Source: Chryseobacterium sp.
GTDB taxonomy: Bacteria > Bacteroidota > Bacteroidia > Flavobacteriales > Weeksellaceae
DNA length: 64,000 bases
Direction of reading: 5' to 3'
Assembly: GCF_019236175.1 (NCBI RefSeq)
Contig: NZ_JAFAJM010000014.1
Span: 310,001 to 374,000 of the forward strand
In this document: positions 49,472-58,365 of the stretch, one piece after another
Layout: each line of letters starts with the position of its first letter
Position numbering within the stretch: position 1 is the first letter of the stretch
Position numbers and translations under genes: made by a program
The notes under the pieces: generated by a model
The model's input: the letters and a program-made list of their open reading frames with translations, nothing else
The model's database searches: none
Told to the model about the DNA's origin: nothing

Positions 49472-50626
49472 TTATGTGTAAATTTTGTCTATGTTAAACT
49501 TTGAGAAGCCTCCGCTTCCTGTCATTCCTTTTCCTCCGATACCGGTTACAATATGGATATTAGGAGATGGGCTATGTTCAAAAATGTCTTTTGTTTTACA
49601 CTGGGAATAGACACCGAACCATCTTCTTTGAATCTCATAAGTAGGAAGGTCAATAATTTTTTTTGCCTCATGAATCATAAATTCATCAATTTCCATATTG
49701 AGATCATATCCGAGATCATCCGCATGTTTAGCATCTGCATATTCATGGGAATCACCAAGGATTATAGAACCGTCAAGAGCCTGTTTGAACAGGATATGAA
49801 CTCCGTATTTCTTTTCAAATGAATTGGGGTCTTCTGAGGATTTGATTTTCTGAAAAGAAGTACATTCACTGAATGACTCATATCTTCTGATGGAAAGCCC
49901 GGTCAAAATATTTCCCTGAAGAGAATATATTCCCTGAGGTTTAGTTTGTAACATCTGTAACTTGCTTACCTCCAGATCGCTTTCGTTGAATACGGCAGGG
50001 TATAACGTTTTAAATTCGTGCCCGCCGCAAATAATGATTTTCGAGGCTGAAAATACTGTGCCTTCCGCTGTAACAACCGTACATTGTCCATCATTTTCAT
50101 GAGTCTCAACAGCGGTGGTATTGTAAAAAATCCTGAGTCCCATTTTTTGCTGCAGAAGTTTATGAAGTTTTACAATCATATCTGCAGAATCTACAGAAAG
50201 TTCTTGTGGAAAGAACAGTCCTCCTTTACAATAATCAGAGCGAAGGCCGTCAAATTTTTTGATACAGTCGTTCTTTGATAATAGAACAGATTCATAGGCA
50301 TTGTTTCTGTTGATCTCGTATAGTTCCTCAAGGAGCTGAAGTTCTTCATCATCGGAAGCGATGTATATAGAGCCGTTTTGCCTGATGGTAAGGTCTGCCT
50401 GTGCATGAAGCTCATTATATATACTAAGACTTTCTCTCCCGAAATTCTGCCACTTAAGGTCCATTCCTGAGGGAACGACCTGTCCGAAGTTTCGTACCGT
50501 TGCACCCTGAGGAACAGAGTTTCTTTCCAGGATGGCTACCTTTAGATTTTTCTTCAGGGCATGATAAGCATGGAAAGTTCCTAAAATTCCACCCCCCACA
50601 ACGAGTAAATCAAATTTTGCTGTCAT
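49472..50626 (-). CDS. FAD-dependent oxidoreductase (TIGR03364 family, aminophosphonate-associated)
   Basis: A 384-residue DAO-type oxidoreductase. VVGGGILGTFHAYHAL (residues ~9-24) is the FAD-binding GxGxxG, NFGQVVPSGM is a family feature, and VTGIGGKGMTGSGGFSK closes the FAD site. TIGR03364 proteins are proposed to deaminate an aminophosphonate such as 1-hydroxy-2-aminoethylphosphonate oxidatively for a phosphonatase-like partner, encoded next to it here. The DUF5690 transporter gene lies 11 bases upstream. Confidence 0.9.
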   Translation of the reverse strand: MTAKFDLLVVGGGILGTFHAYHALKKNLKVAILERNSVPQGATVRNFGQVVPSGMDLKWQNFGRESLSIYNELHAQADLTIRQNGSIYIASDDEELQLLEELYEINRNNAYESVLLSKNDCIKKFDGLRSDYCKGGLFFPQELSVDSADMIVKLHKLLQQKMGLRIFYNTTAVETHENDGQCTVVTAEGTVFSASKIIICGGHEFKTLYPAVFNESDLEVSKLQMLQTKPQGIYSLQGNILTGLSIRRYESFSECTSFQKIKSSEDPNSFEKKYGVHILFKQALDGSIILGDSHEYADAKHADDLGYDLNMEIDEFMIHEAKKIIDLPTYEIQRRWFGVYSQCKTKDIFEHSPSPNIHIVTGIGGKGMTGSGGFSKFNIDKIYT

Positions 50627-50637
50627 TGTACTAAATT

Positions 50638-51936
50638 TTATAAAATTTTCGAAGTATCGAAATTGATGTATTGATTAGAATTTGAATTAGGTTTTGTTTT
50701 TTTTCTGAAAGCCAGAAAGGCGATAACCGAAAGAAATAAAACCATAATGGTAATAATATAATTCAGACTGATATAAAAGTTGAGCCATGAAGTCTGCGCA
50801 GAACCGAAGTTCTTGTATAATAAAACAAGGACGCTACCCAGATATCCGAAAGAATCTACAATATAAATCAGAAAGCCTACATTACCTTTAATGTCGAATG
50901 CTGCTATCATTCTGTCAAAATAGATTCCATTAAAAGGAATATAACAGATATACATTCCAAAACCGGATATCGTCATCCATAAGAAAGGAGAAAGTGTATT
51001 TTGCTGAAATAAATAAGTAGAAAATCCTACTGTCAGAATTCCGGCGAAAAGGATATAATGATAATAAGCAAATGCTTTTTTATTGTTTTTGACCTTTACC
51101 ATACCACTCAGAATCAAAAGAACCATAATGGCAATAGGGATTTCGGTCAGTGTGAAAATTGAGCTGTCCAATTTAAAATGAAACCCGTCCCAGATTTCAC
51201 GGTTGAAATTATCTCTGAAGTCTCTTAAAACCGTCAAGCATACATAAAGAAAGATAATGCATATAACAGGAACAAAAAACTGACGGATAAGCGCTTTTCT
51301 TCCCCGGCTGTTAAGGGGTTGTCTTTTACTTTTAAGCCTGATATCCTCTTCTGAGGGCTTAGGAATCCTTTCCAGCAGAAGACCGGAAATAATCAACGGG
51401 ATGATAAAAACCAATCCGGCAGAAAATGGCATCCAGAATTCCGAAATAGAAAAAGTATCCATCAGAAATTTACCTACAGATTTTGTAAATCCTGAAGAGA
51501 CCACAAAGCTCGAACATAAGAATAATCCGATAATCTCGGTGGTTTTGCGGCCTTCAATATAAGAGAAAACAATACCCCAGATCATTCCCAGAGGAATGCC
51601 GTTGAGAAACATAAACAAAATGTTATAAGGCGCTGGAACCAGAGCGAATCCCAATAGGGAAAGTTCTGCGATGGCAATGAAAGAAAACAGGTAGGTCAGC
51701 CTTTTTGCGGGTTTTAACTCGGAAATAAATCTAATCCCGATAAATTTCGAAATAAAATACCCAACTGCCTGTGCAATGATTATCAGGATTTTATAATCTA
51801 CCCCGAAATAAGATAGTCCTTCAAAAGAAGCTACGGTAAAAGGCTTCCTGAATCCGTACATGCAGAAGTAGACCCCGAAAGCGGCAAGTGCTGCCTTCAG
51901 TGTTATTCTTATTTTATGATTGATAATTCTGGCCAT
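50638..51936 (-). CDS. DUF5690 family MFS-like transporter
   Basis: A 432-residue integral membrane protein with about 12 transmembrane helices in two halves joined by a charged loop (SEEDIRLKSKRQPLNSRGRK). The motif YGFRKPFTVASF in helix 1 resembles the glycerol-3-phosphate/hexose-phosphate (OPA) branch of the MFS, a family that moves phosphorylated solutes by antiport. It lies between the TonB receptor and the FAD oxidoreductase, so inner-membrane uptake of a phosphonate is the likely job. Substrate is inferred from context. Confidence 0.85.
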   Translation of the reverse strand: MARIINHKIRITLKAALAAFGVYFCMYGFRKPFTVASFEGLSYFGVDYKILIIIAQAVGYFISKFIGIRFISELKPAKRLTYLFSFIAIAELSLLGFALVPAPYNILFMFLNGIPLGMIWGIVFSYIEGRKTTEIIGLFLCSSFVVSSGFTKSVGKFLMDTFSISEFWMPFSAGLVFIIPLIISGLLLERIPKPSEEDIRLKSKRQPLNSRGRKALIRQFFVPVICIIFLYVCLTVLRDFRDNFNREIWDGFHFKLDSSIFTLTEIPIAIMVLLILSGMVKVKNNKKAFAYYHYILFAGILTVGFSTYLFQQNTLSPFLWMTISGFGMYICYIPFNGIYFDRMIAAFDIKGNVGFLIYIVDSFGYLGSVLVLLYKNFGSAQTSWLNFYISLNYIITIMVLFLSVIAFLAFRKKTKPNSNSNQYINFDTSKIL

Positions 51937-51945
51937 TGTTCTGGT

Positions 51946-54771
51946 TTAAAAGTTCAGTTTTATTCCAAGATTAAATCTTACTCCATAATATTCTACCTGT
52001 TCAGGACGGTCTTCATTTTTCCCGAAGTGATAGATCAATGGTTTATTAAGAATATTGTTGATATCCGCGTACAGACCAAGGGACTTTGTAAACTGATAAG
52101 AACCTCCGAAATCAAGACTGCTGTATTTTCCGTAGTAAGAGTCATTGATATCCTCTTCAGCATATTCTATAGCATATTTTCCTTTGTAATTATAAGCCAG
52201 CCTTGCATTGAATCCTTTTTTCTCAAAGAATAGCTGTATGTTATAAAGCTCTTTAGCCTGATAAGGAAGGGCAACTTTTCTTCCGCTGGGTTTCTCCATC
52301 TCGGATGTCATAAAGGTTGCATTTACCTGGGCCCCGAAATATTGAAGAAAGCCGGGCAGAAAGTCGAATCTTTTATTGATTCCCAATTCAATACCGCCTA
52401 GCCATGCCGCTTTTCCGTTGTTCGGTGCCGAAAACTGTACCCCGCTGATACCATTGTAGTTTCCGATGAAAGAATCCTGAAAAATAGGATCTGTAATAGA
52501 TTTATAAAAAATACCACCACTCAGGATGCCTACATTGGAGAAGTAATATTCTCCCATCAGATCAAAATTCAAAGAATAGGTAGGGTTGAGGTTGGGATTT
52601 CCGCCTTTGAATTCATTATCTGCCTCAATATAAGTTCCTCCCGGTGTCAGATCTCCGAAATTCGGCCTTGAAAATGTTCTGGTAGCCGCAAAACGGAGAT
52701 TGGTTTTATCGTTTAACGTATATTTTAAATGAATCATCGGAAGAACAGCCAGATAGTTTTTGGTATTTTCAACGGGAGTGAGCACATCATCGATAACACT
52801 ATATCCTTTTACTTTGGTATTGGTGTTGGATAATCTGATTCCTCCTAAAACCGTCATCTTATCATTTACCTTGTAGGTAGCCATTCCAAATGCATCAGCG
52901 TGCTTTTCAAATACATCGAAGTTTCTTCCCAATGCTTTATTGTATTCCAATGCCTCGGAATCTGTGGGATTGATTTTTAGATTTTTTTGATTGTCAAACC
53001 AGAACTGATTCATTCCGGGAGTAGAAAGTACCGGTCCGAAGGTATTTCCGATATGAGCATTCATTTCACTTAAGTATTGTGTTCCGTTGGGTTGTGAACT
53101 AATGTATTGAGCATAATCTGCCAGAAGAGGAGCTGTGCCTCCGTTCCAATTGTAGAATATATCTGAAAATCTTGCGTTACGCTCCTTATCCCTGTATTTG
53201 AACCCGTATTTTAAGGTCAGTTTATCGGAAGCATTAATTTCATGATTAAAGGCTGCTACAATTTTGTCTTTTTCTTCTACGAAAACTTTGTAGAATTCCA
53301 GGTCTGTAAATCTCATCTGCGAAGCATCCATTTTAAAGTTCGGATCGCTGTAGAACCCGAACAGTGCATCCGGATTTTTATAATCAAGCTTTCCGCCATC
53401 TGCTTTCCAGTAGGCTCTCGGGCCATTACCACGATCAGAGATATAATCCGGATTGATGCCTACACCTGATTGTGTATACTTAATTACGTAATAGGAATTA
53501 TTTTGTTTATCAGGGATATTTCCGTATTTGAACTGATTGTCATAATAAGAAAGATCCCAGTCAATTTTTCCTTTATTTAGATTGTGAACGCCCCCTAATG
53601 AAACAGATGTTAATTCTGTGATCAGCAGGTTGTGAATATTCTGAAGCTCTACTCTTGCCGTATTGTTTGAAGAACTGAATTTATCAAATCTTACTCTGTG
53701 TTTATAGTGGGTCTCGTCATCCGCCAGTGTTCCGTACATTCCTTTCAGGTATAATGTATTTTTAGGAGACAGTACATATTCAAAAGCCGTATTGATTCCC
53801 GTTGTTTTTCTCACGCCGTTGTAATCACGGAGTTCCATTCTGAATACTCCTTCATCACCGCTTCTTCTTGCTTCAAAATTATCAGTAGACCAGTTTCTGA
53901 TGAAATGTGCAAAATTAAACAGGTATCCGAATTTTTTATTTTTTGTTCTTCCGCCATATAATAACCCAATATTATAGATTCCTTTATCTGCTTTGGCATT
54001 ATACCCGCTTCCTAGCGTTGCCTTAAACTCTGTTTTCATGGGGGGAGTCTTCGTAATGAAATTGACTCCGCCACCAATTCCGTCTGCTTCCATGTCAGGC
54101 GTAAAAGATTTGTTGACATGTACATAAGAAATAAGTTCCGTTGGAAAGAAGTCGAAAGCAGTAGCTCTGGAAGTTGTTTCTTCTTCTGCTGTTGGAAGTC
54201 TGTTTCCGTTGATTGTCGTTGAAGCCCAGAAAGGAGGAAGGCCTCTTAATGACACAAATCTGCCTTCACCCTGATCTCTTTCAATGGAGACTCCCTGTAC
54301 ACGCTGTACGGTTTCCGCTGCATTTCTGTCCGGGAGCTTTCCGATTCCGTCCGAAGCGATAACATTGGTAATATTGATTGCATTCTTTTGCATATTTAAT
54401 GCTCTTGCTTCAGTATTTTTCAGGGTTCCCGTTACGACAACTTCATCAATGTTTTTACGGGGTTGAGAAAGCTTTATATCCCCCAGATCAATCGTTTCTT
54501 CAGGTTGAAGATTTATACTGATATTGGCCTGTTCGTAACCTATGTAGCTGATTTGTAAAGTGTATTGGCCTTCTTTAATATCATTGATCGCAAATTTACC
54601 TTCCATATCGGTAGTGATATTTTTAGATAAACCTTTTATTTTGACTGTTGCCCCGGGAAGGGGCTGGCTGTCGTCAAGAACAGTTCCTATAATTAACTGC
54701 TTCTGTGCTGAAACAAAAACGATGAAACAGACAAAAACAAGGGTAAGTAATTTCTCTAAATTTGTTTTCAT
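51946..54771 (-). CDS. TonB-dependent receptor of the phosphonate locus
   Basis: A 941-residue outer-membrane receptor. It has a signal peptide (MKTNLEKLLTLVFVCFIVFVSAQ), a carboxypeptidase-regulatory-like domain (~residues 24-100), a plug with DEVVVTGTL and VQGVSIERDQGEGRFVSLRG, and a C-terminal 22-strand barrel ending GVRFNLGIKLNF. The first gene of a four-gene operon with the transporter, FAD enzyme and hydrolase, it should bring the substrate across the outer membrane. The Met at 54771 is preferred to 54804 because it begins the signal peptide. Confidence 0.93.
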   Translation of the reverse strand: MKTNLEKLLTLVFVCFIVFVSAQKQLIIGTVLDDSQPLPGATVKIKGLSKNITTDMEGKFAINDIKEGQYTLQISYIGYEQANISINLQPEETIDLGDIKLSQPRKNIDEVVVTGTLKNTEARALNMQKNAINITNVIASDGIGKLPDRNAAETVQRVQGVSIERDQGEGRFVSLRGLPPFWASTTINGNRLPTAEEETTSRATAFDFFPTELISYVHVNKSFTPDMEADGIGGGVNFITKTPPMKTEFKATLGSGYNAKADKGIYNIGLLYGGRTKNKKFGYLFNFAHFIRNWSTDNFEARRSGDEGVFRMELRDYNGVRKTTGINTAFEYVLSPKNTLYLKGMYGTLADDETHYKHRVRFDKFSSSNNTARVELQNIHNLLITELTSVSLGGVHNLNKGKIDWDLSYYDNQFKYGNIPDKQNNSYYVIKYTQSGVGINPDYISDRGNGPRAYWKADGGKLDYKNPDALFGFYSDPNFKMDASQMRFTDLEFYKVFVEEKDKIVAAFNHEINASDKLTLKYGFKYRDKERNARFSDIFYNWNGGTAPLLADYAQYISSQPNGTQYLSEMNAHIGNTFGPVLSTPGMNQFWFDNQKNLKINPTDSEALEYNKALGRNFDVFEKHADAFGMATYKVNDKMTVLGGIRLSNTNTKVKGYSVIDDVLTPVENTKNYLAVLPMIHLKYTLNDKTNLRFAATRTFSRPNFGDLTPGGTYIEADNEFKGGNPNLNPTYSLNFDLMGEYYFSNVGILSGGIFYKSITDPIFQDSFIGNYNGISGVQFSAPNNGKAAWLGGIELGINKRFDFLPGFLQYFGAQVNATFMTSEMEKPSGRKVALPYQAKELYNIQLFFEKKGFNARLAYNYKGKYAIEYAEEDINDSYYGKYSSLDFGGSYQFTKSLGLYADINNILNKPLIYHFGKNEDRPEQVEYYGVRFNLGIKLNF

Positions 54772-55250
54772 TTTTACATATATTAAATTTTTTATGCAAA
54801 TCACGCTAATAATTTTAATATATATAAATGTTTTGTATTAAGTATTGTTTAACAAATCAAGGCGGTTTATTACCCGAATTTTACTTTCTGAGTTTTTATT
54901 AATAGTAAGGATAAATGAAATACGTTTTGAATAAATTCTTTATTTACAGCGCGTTATATGTCGGTTGGGAACTGTATTTGCAGGTAAGAATTTTTTAATA
55001 AAATGATGGTTTTGATTAACATTTCGTTCATTTTAATCAAAAATAAGAAAACTAAAAGTTTACAAATAGTAAACTTTTTGAGAGAGAATGTAATTTGTAT
55101 AGTAACGCGTAAAATATATTTCCGGCCCCGAATACGATCAATATGCACAGCTCTTGAAAATCATGTATTCACGTGTCGGAAAGATATAACCCCATTGGCC
55201 ACATAGAAATAATGAGCGCATCGTGGCTAAAAAACAGGTGTAAAATTGAT
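54772..55250. other. Regulatory region between the TonB receptor and the XRE-cupin gene
   Basis: 479 bases without a gene. It contains the perfect palindrome at 55055-55077 and a weaker related element near 54893-54908 (TTTATTAATAGTAAGG). The stretch is AT-rich elsewhere. Confidence 0.55.
55055..55077. promoter_or_regulatory. Perfect 23-bp palindrome, proposed operator of the phosphonate regulon
   Basis: AAAGTTTAC (55055-55063), then AAATA, then GTAAACTTT (55069-55077): 9-base arms that are exact inverted copies. Related sites occur in front of the phosphodiesterase gene (48435-48492). It lies 284 bases upstream of the TonB receptor start and 174 bases beyond the end of the XRE-cupin gene. 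Confidence 0.65.
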
Positions 55251-55820
55251 TTAAGCAGTATAAAAATAGAGAACAAGCATGACGCAGCTTTCATCACTGA
55301 TGCTTACCGGAACGTGTGGAAACTTACCGTTAAAATATAAAGAATCACCTTCTTTTAAAATGATTTCTTCATTGTCAATGATGTATTTCACTTTTCCCTT
55401 CAGGATGTATTTGAATTCCCAGGCATCCGTAATGACCTTTTCTCTTTTCGAATTAGGCTCAAGTGTGAGCAGCACAGCTTCAAAACCCAGGGAATGAAGG
55501 CTTTTGCTGAAGATATGCATGTATTTAAAGCCTTCAGCCTCCATTTCTTTTTCTATAATCTGCTGGCTTTCTTTCGGAACATAAATAAATTTTGCATTCG
55601 ACTTTTTCTCTACTCCTTCAAAAAAATAGCTTGCATCAATTTCCAGTGACTGGATAAGGTCCAGTAAAACAGGAAGAGAAGGAATTGTTCTTCCGTTTTC
55701 AATACGGGAAACCAGGCCATTACTTACATTGGCCTTAAAGGCCAGCTCATTGATGGTTAAATTATTCTTTTTTCTAATATCCTTTAATCTCTTACCGATA
55801 CCTATTAAAAAGTCATTCAT
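55251..55820 (-). CDS. XRE-cupin transcriptional regulator
   Basis: A 189-residue regulator: HTH_XRE (residues ~8-65: RLKDIRKKNNLTINELAFKA, VSNGLVSRIENGRTIPS) followed by a small-molecule-binding cupin (~110-185: EFKYILKGKVKYIIDNEEIILKEGDSLYFNG, with HVPVSI). Proteins of this layout usually bind a substrate or metabolite of the pathway they control. Its gene precedes the phosphonate operon in the same direction, making it the prime candidate to bind the GTTTAC palindromes. A minus-strand TACCTTTG promoter element lies at 55878-55871. Confidence 0.92.
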   Translation of the reverse strand: MNDFLIGIGKRLKDIRKKNNLTINELAFKANVSNGLVSRIENGRTIPSLPVLLDLIQSLEIDASYFFEGVEKKSNAKFIYVPKESQQIIEKEMEAEGFKYMHIFSKSLHSLGFEAVLLTLEPNSKREKVITDAWEFKYILKGKVKYIIDNEEIILKEGDSLYFNGKFPHVPVSISDESCVMLVLYFYTA

Positions 55821-55870
55821 GCTGTATTCTTGTTTAACCTAAATTATTTTTCGTCATTCAAAAGTAAAGA

Positions 55871-55878
55871 CAAAGGTA
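55871..55878 (-). promoter_or_regulatory. -7 promoter element (TACCTTTG) of the XRE-cupin gene
   Basis: On the minus strand 55878-55871 reads TACCTTTG, an exact TAnnTTTG match 50 bases before the ATG. Confidence 0.5.
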
Positions 55879-56018
55879 GTGTTATTCTATAGAGTTTGGA
55901 TGTTGGACTGAATCAATTCATTGAAAATTATTATGGATGATATACCGCTTCAATTTCGGAAACCTGAAGCTGGAATTGAGTTCATTGGTGTTTTCATATT
56001 CTCCCCAGGAAATTTTCC

Positions 56019-56026
56019 TATTTTTG
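56019..56026 (+). promoter_or_regulatory. -7 promoter element (TATTTTTG) of the two-component operon
   Basis: Exact TAnnTTTG match 20 bases before the ATG at 56047. It supports that ATG rather than the upstream one at 55921. Confidence 0.6.
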
Positions 56027-56046
56027 TACAACTCCTTATTTCATTT

Positions 56047-56754
56047 ATGAAGAAAATTATTCTTATCGAAGACGAAACCAGTGTTGTATCTTTTATTAAA
56101 AAAGGACTTCAGGAAAACGGATATGAAATTTCTGTAGCATTCGACGGACGTACAGGAGTACAACTGGTGCAGTCCAATGATTTTGATCTGGTCATTTTAG
56201 ATATTATGCTTCCGGAAATGAATGGGCTGGATGTCTGTAAAGAAATCAGAAAAACCAATCAGGCTGTTCCTATTTTATTTCTTACAGCATTGGGAACATC
56301 AGAAAATATTGTGCTGGGGCTGGAAAGCGGAGGTGATGATTATCTGGTAAAGCCTTTTAAATTTATTGAACTGGTAGCCCGTGTCAAGTCTTTACTGAGA
56401 AGGACTAATAATAGTGGACCACAGGATGCCGCTGAATCAGAACCTGATAATGAAAATGTATTTCAGTTTTCAGATGTGAGGGTGAATGATTATACTAAAA
56501 AAGTAACCCGCTCCGGAGAAGATATTACCCTTACTTCAACGGAATATAAGCTTTTGCTTTATTTTCTTAATAATCCTGAAAAAGTGATTTCCAGAGCTGA
56601 AATTCTGGATGCCGTATGGGGGGTAAACTATGAGCTGGGTACCAATGTAGTAGACGTTTATGTTAATTATTTAAGGAAAAAACTAGACGATAAGGATGAT
56701 AATAAACTGATCCATACGGTGATAGGGATGGGGTATGTGATGAAAAAATCTTAA
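56047..56754 (+). CDS. OmpR-family response regulator
   Basis: A 235-residue response regulator. The receiver domain (residues 1-118) has the acidic pocket Glu8-Asp9, phospho-acceptor Asp52 in VILDIMLPEMNG, Thr in FLTALG and Lys in LVKPFK. The C-terminal winged helix (~140-233) ends NVVDVYVNYLRKKLDDK and IGMGYVMKK. The promoter position supports the start at 56047. It precedes the kinase gene by three bases. A tandem repeat array upstream of the USP-like gene (58250-58290) looks like a binding site for this type of regulator. Confidence 0.95.
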   Translation: MKKIILIEDETSVVSFIKKGLQENGYEISVAFDGRTGVQLVQSNDFDLVILDIMLPEMNGLDVCKEIRKTNQAVPILFLTALGTSENIVLGLESGGDDYLVKPFKFIELVARVKSLLRRTNNSGPQDAAESEPDNENVFQFSDVRVNDYTKKVTRSGEDITLTSTEYKLLLYFLNNPEKVISRAEILDAVWGVNYELGTNVVDVYVNYLRKKLDDKDDNKLIHTVIGMGYVMKKS

Positions 56755-56757
56755 GGC

Positions 56758-58158
56758 ATGTTTAATAAAGTGATCACAAATCAAACCAAAACAATGGTGC
56801 TTTTAATGTTGGTTTTTACCGCCATTATTCTGCTGTTCAGCGGATTGGTTTATTTTTCGATCGTTAACTTTTCACATCAGAGATTTTATGAATTACTGAA
56901 GATTCGTACAGCGACAATCGTACAGATTGAGAAAAGCAAAGAACATCTTGATCTTCCCGAAAATTATATACTCAGCAGTCTGAATGACGATGAACTGCCG
57001 ATGGAGAAAGATTATGTTTTCGCCGTTCCCACAGATTCCAATTTCAAAAAAATATCACAGGAGGTTCATATTCCCGCTTATTTTTTCAAAAATATCATCA
57101 AAGAAGGAGAATCCAATTATAATGACAAAGAATTCTATTATATAGGTCAGAGTTTTAAGTATGATGATAAAGACTATATAGCTATTGCTTCGGCAAAGAA
57201 CCATTATGTAGTCTATTACCTGGGGTTTTTAAAAAGAACTTTATTGACATGCACTATCCTTTCTTTATTTTTCAGTATGATATTTTCCTTCTACCTGTCT
57301 AAGACCCTGTTTAAACCTATCTTAAAAATTACAGGAAAAGTAAAGGAAATCAGTTCTGAGAATCTTCATTTAAGACTTGAATCTCAACCGGATAATAAAG
57401 AACTGAATGAGCTGGTGGATACCTTTAATGATATGCTCAACAGGATTGAGACCTCTTTTGAAACCCAAAATCATCTGATCGGAAACGTATCCCACGAGCT
57501 GAGAACACCTCTGACTTCCATTATGGGGGAGGCTGATGTGGCTCTTTCAATCAGCAGAACGGCGGAAGAGTATAAAGAAACCCTGGGGATTATTCTGGAT
57601 GAAGCTGAAAAACTGGATAAAAAGATTAAAGCCTTATTGATGATTGCTCAAACCGGATTTGATGGCAAAATTCAGAAAATGGATAAGGTAAGAATGGATC
57701 AGCTGCTCTGGGATGTGATTGAAACCCTAAGAAAAATTGATTCAAGAAACAATATCTATCTGGATATAAGTATGCTTCCGGATAATCCCAAAAAGCTAAA
57801 AGTTCAGGGAAATGAACAGCTGCTGCATCTTGCGGTAGCCAATATCATCAACAACGGGTGTAAATATTCTGATTTTCAGCAGGTGAAAGTTTCACTGGGA
57901 GCTACGGATACCGACGTATACATCATTGTAAAGGACAATGGAATCGGAATTCCCGAAATAGAAATGAATAAAATCTATGATCCCTTTTTCAGAGCTTCCA
58001 ATACCAATAATTACGAAGGATATGGAATCGGTCTTCCCCTGGCCAGAAATATCATAAGAATGCATCATGGTGAACTGATTGTAAGCTCGAACGAAAATCA
58101 GGGAACCACGGTGCAAATGCGTTTCCCGAATTTCTATAGTACACAGCAGGAAGGATAA
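56758..58158 (+). CDS. Sensor histidine kinase
   Basis: A 466-residue kinase: transmembrane helix 1 (~residues 13-35), a periplasmic sensor of about 125 residues, transmembrane helix 2 (~160-182), HAMP (~185-238), DHp with His246 in GNVSHELRTPL, and HATPase (NIINNGCKYS, KDNGIGIPEIE, GYGIGLPLARNI). It autophosphorylates and donates to the response regulator encoded just upstream. The signal is unknown; the sensor domain is not recognised. Confidence 0.95.
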   Translation: MFNKVITNQTKTMVLLMLVFTAIILLFSGLVYFSIVNFSHQRFYELLKIRTATIVQIEKSKEHLDLPENYILSSLNDDELPMEKDYVFAVPTDSNFKKISQEVHIPAYFFKNIIKEGESNYNDKEFYYIGQSFKYDDKDYIAIASAKNHYVVYYLGFLKRTLLTCTILSLFFSMIFSFYLSKTLFKPILKITGKVKEISSENLHLRLESQPDNKELNELVDTFNDMLNRIETSFETQNHLIGNVSHELRTPLTSIMGEADVALSISRTAEEYKETLGIILDEAEKLDKKIKALLMIAQTGFDGKIQKMDKVRMDQLLWDVIETLRKIDSRNNIYLDISMLPDNPKKLKVQGNEQLLHLAVANIINNGCKYSDFQQVKVSLGATDTDVYIIVKDNGIGIPEIEMNKIYDPFFRASNTNNYEGYGIGLPLARNIIRMHHGELIVSSNENQGTTVQMRFPNFYSTQQEG

Positions 58159-58249
58159 TGCCTGACGATAGAATACATCGTATCAGTCTGTATTTTCGGT
58201 TGTGTCCTTTTACTCTTTTTTATGATGTTAAGCTTCTTTAACAATTTTC

Positions 58250-58290
58250 TAATCTCATTTTAATCTCTTTAATCACATTTTAATTCCATT
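58250..58290 (+). promoter_or_regulatory. Tandem TAATCTCATTT-type repeats (response-regulator box)
   Basis: Four consecutive units with a period of 10-11 bases: TAATCTCATTT (58250), TAATCTCTTT (58261), AATCACATTT (58271) and TAATTCCATT (58281). The array covers the -33 region of the promoter at 58317-58324. Direct repeats at this pitch are the usual binding sites of OmpR/PhoB-type regulators. Confidence 0.6.
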
Positions 58291-58316
58291 CCAAAGAGCT
58301 TCTAATCTGGTCGTTC

Positions 58317-58324
58317 TAGTTTTG
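58317..58324 (+). promoter_or_regulatory. -7 promoter element (TAGTTTTG) of the USP-like/DUF1275 operon
   Basis: Exact TAnnTTTG match, 42 bases before the ATG at 58366 and 27 bases after the tandem repeats. Confidence 0.65.
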
Positions 58325-58365
58325 TATCATCAAATAAGATAAACACAAAACAAAATATAAAGAAC

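Noticed and set aside
55921-56046. 42-codon N-terminal extension of the response regulator
   Set aside because: A -7 promoter element at 56019-56026 lies inside it and the receiver domain begins at the Met at 56047.
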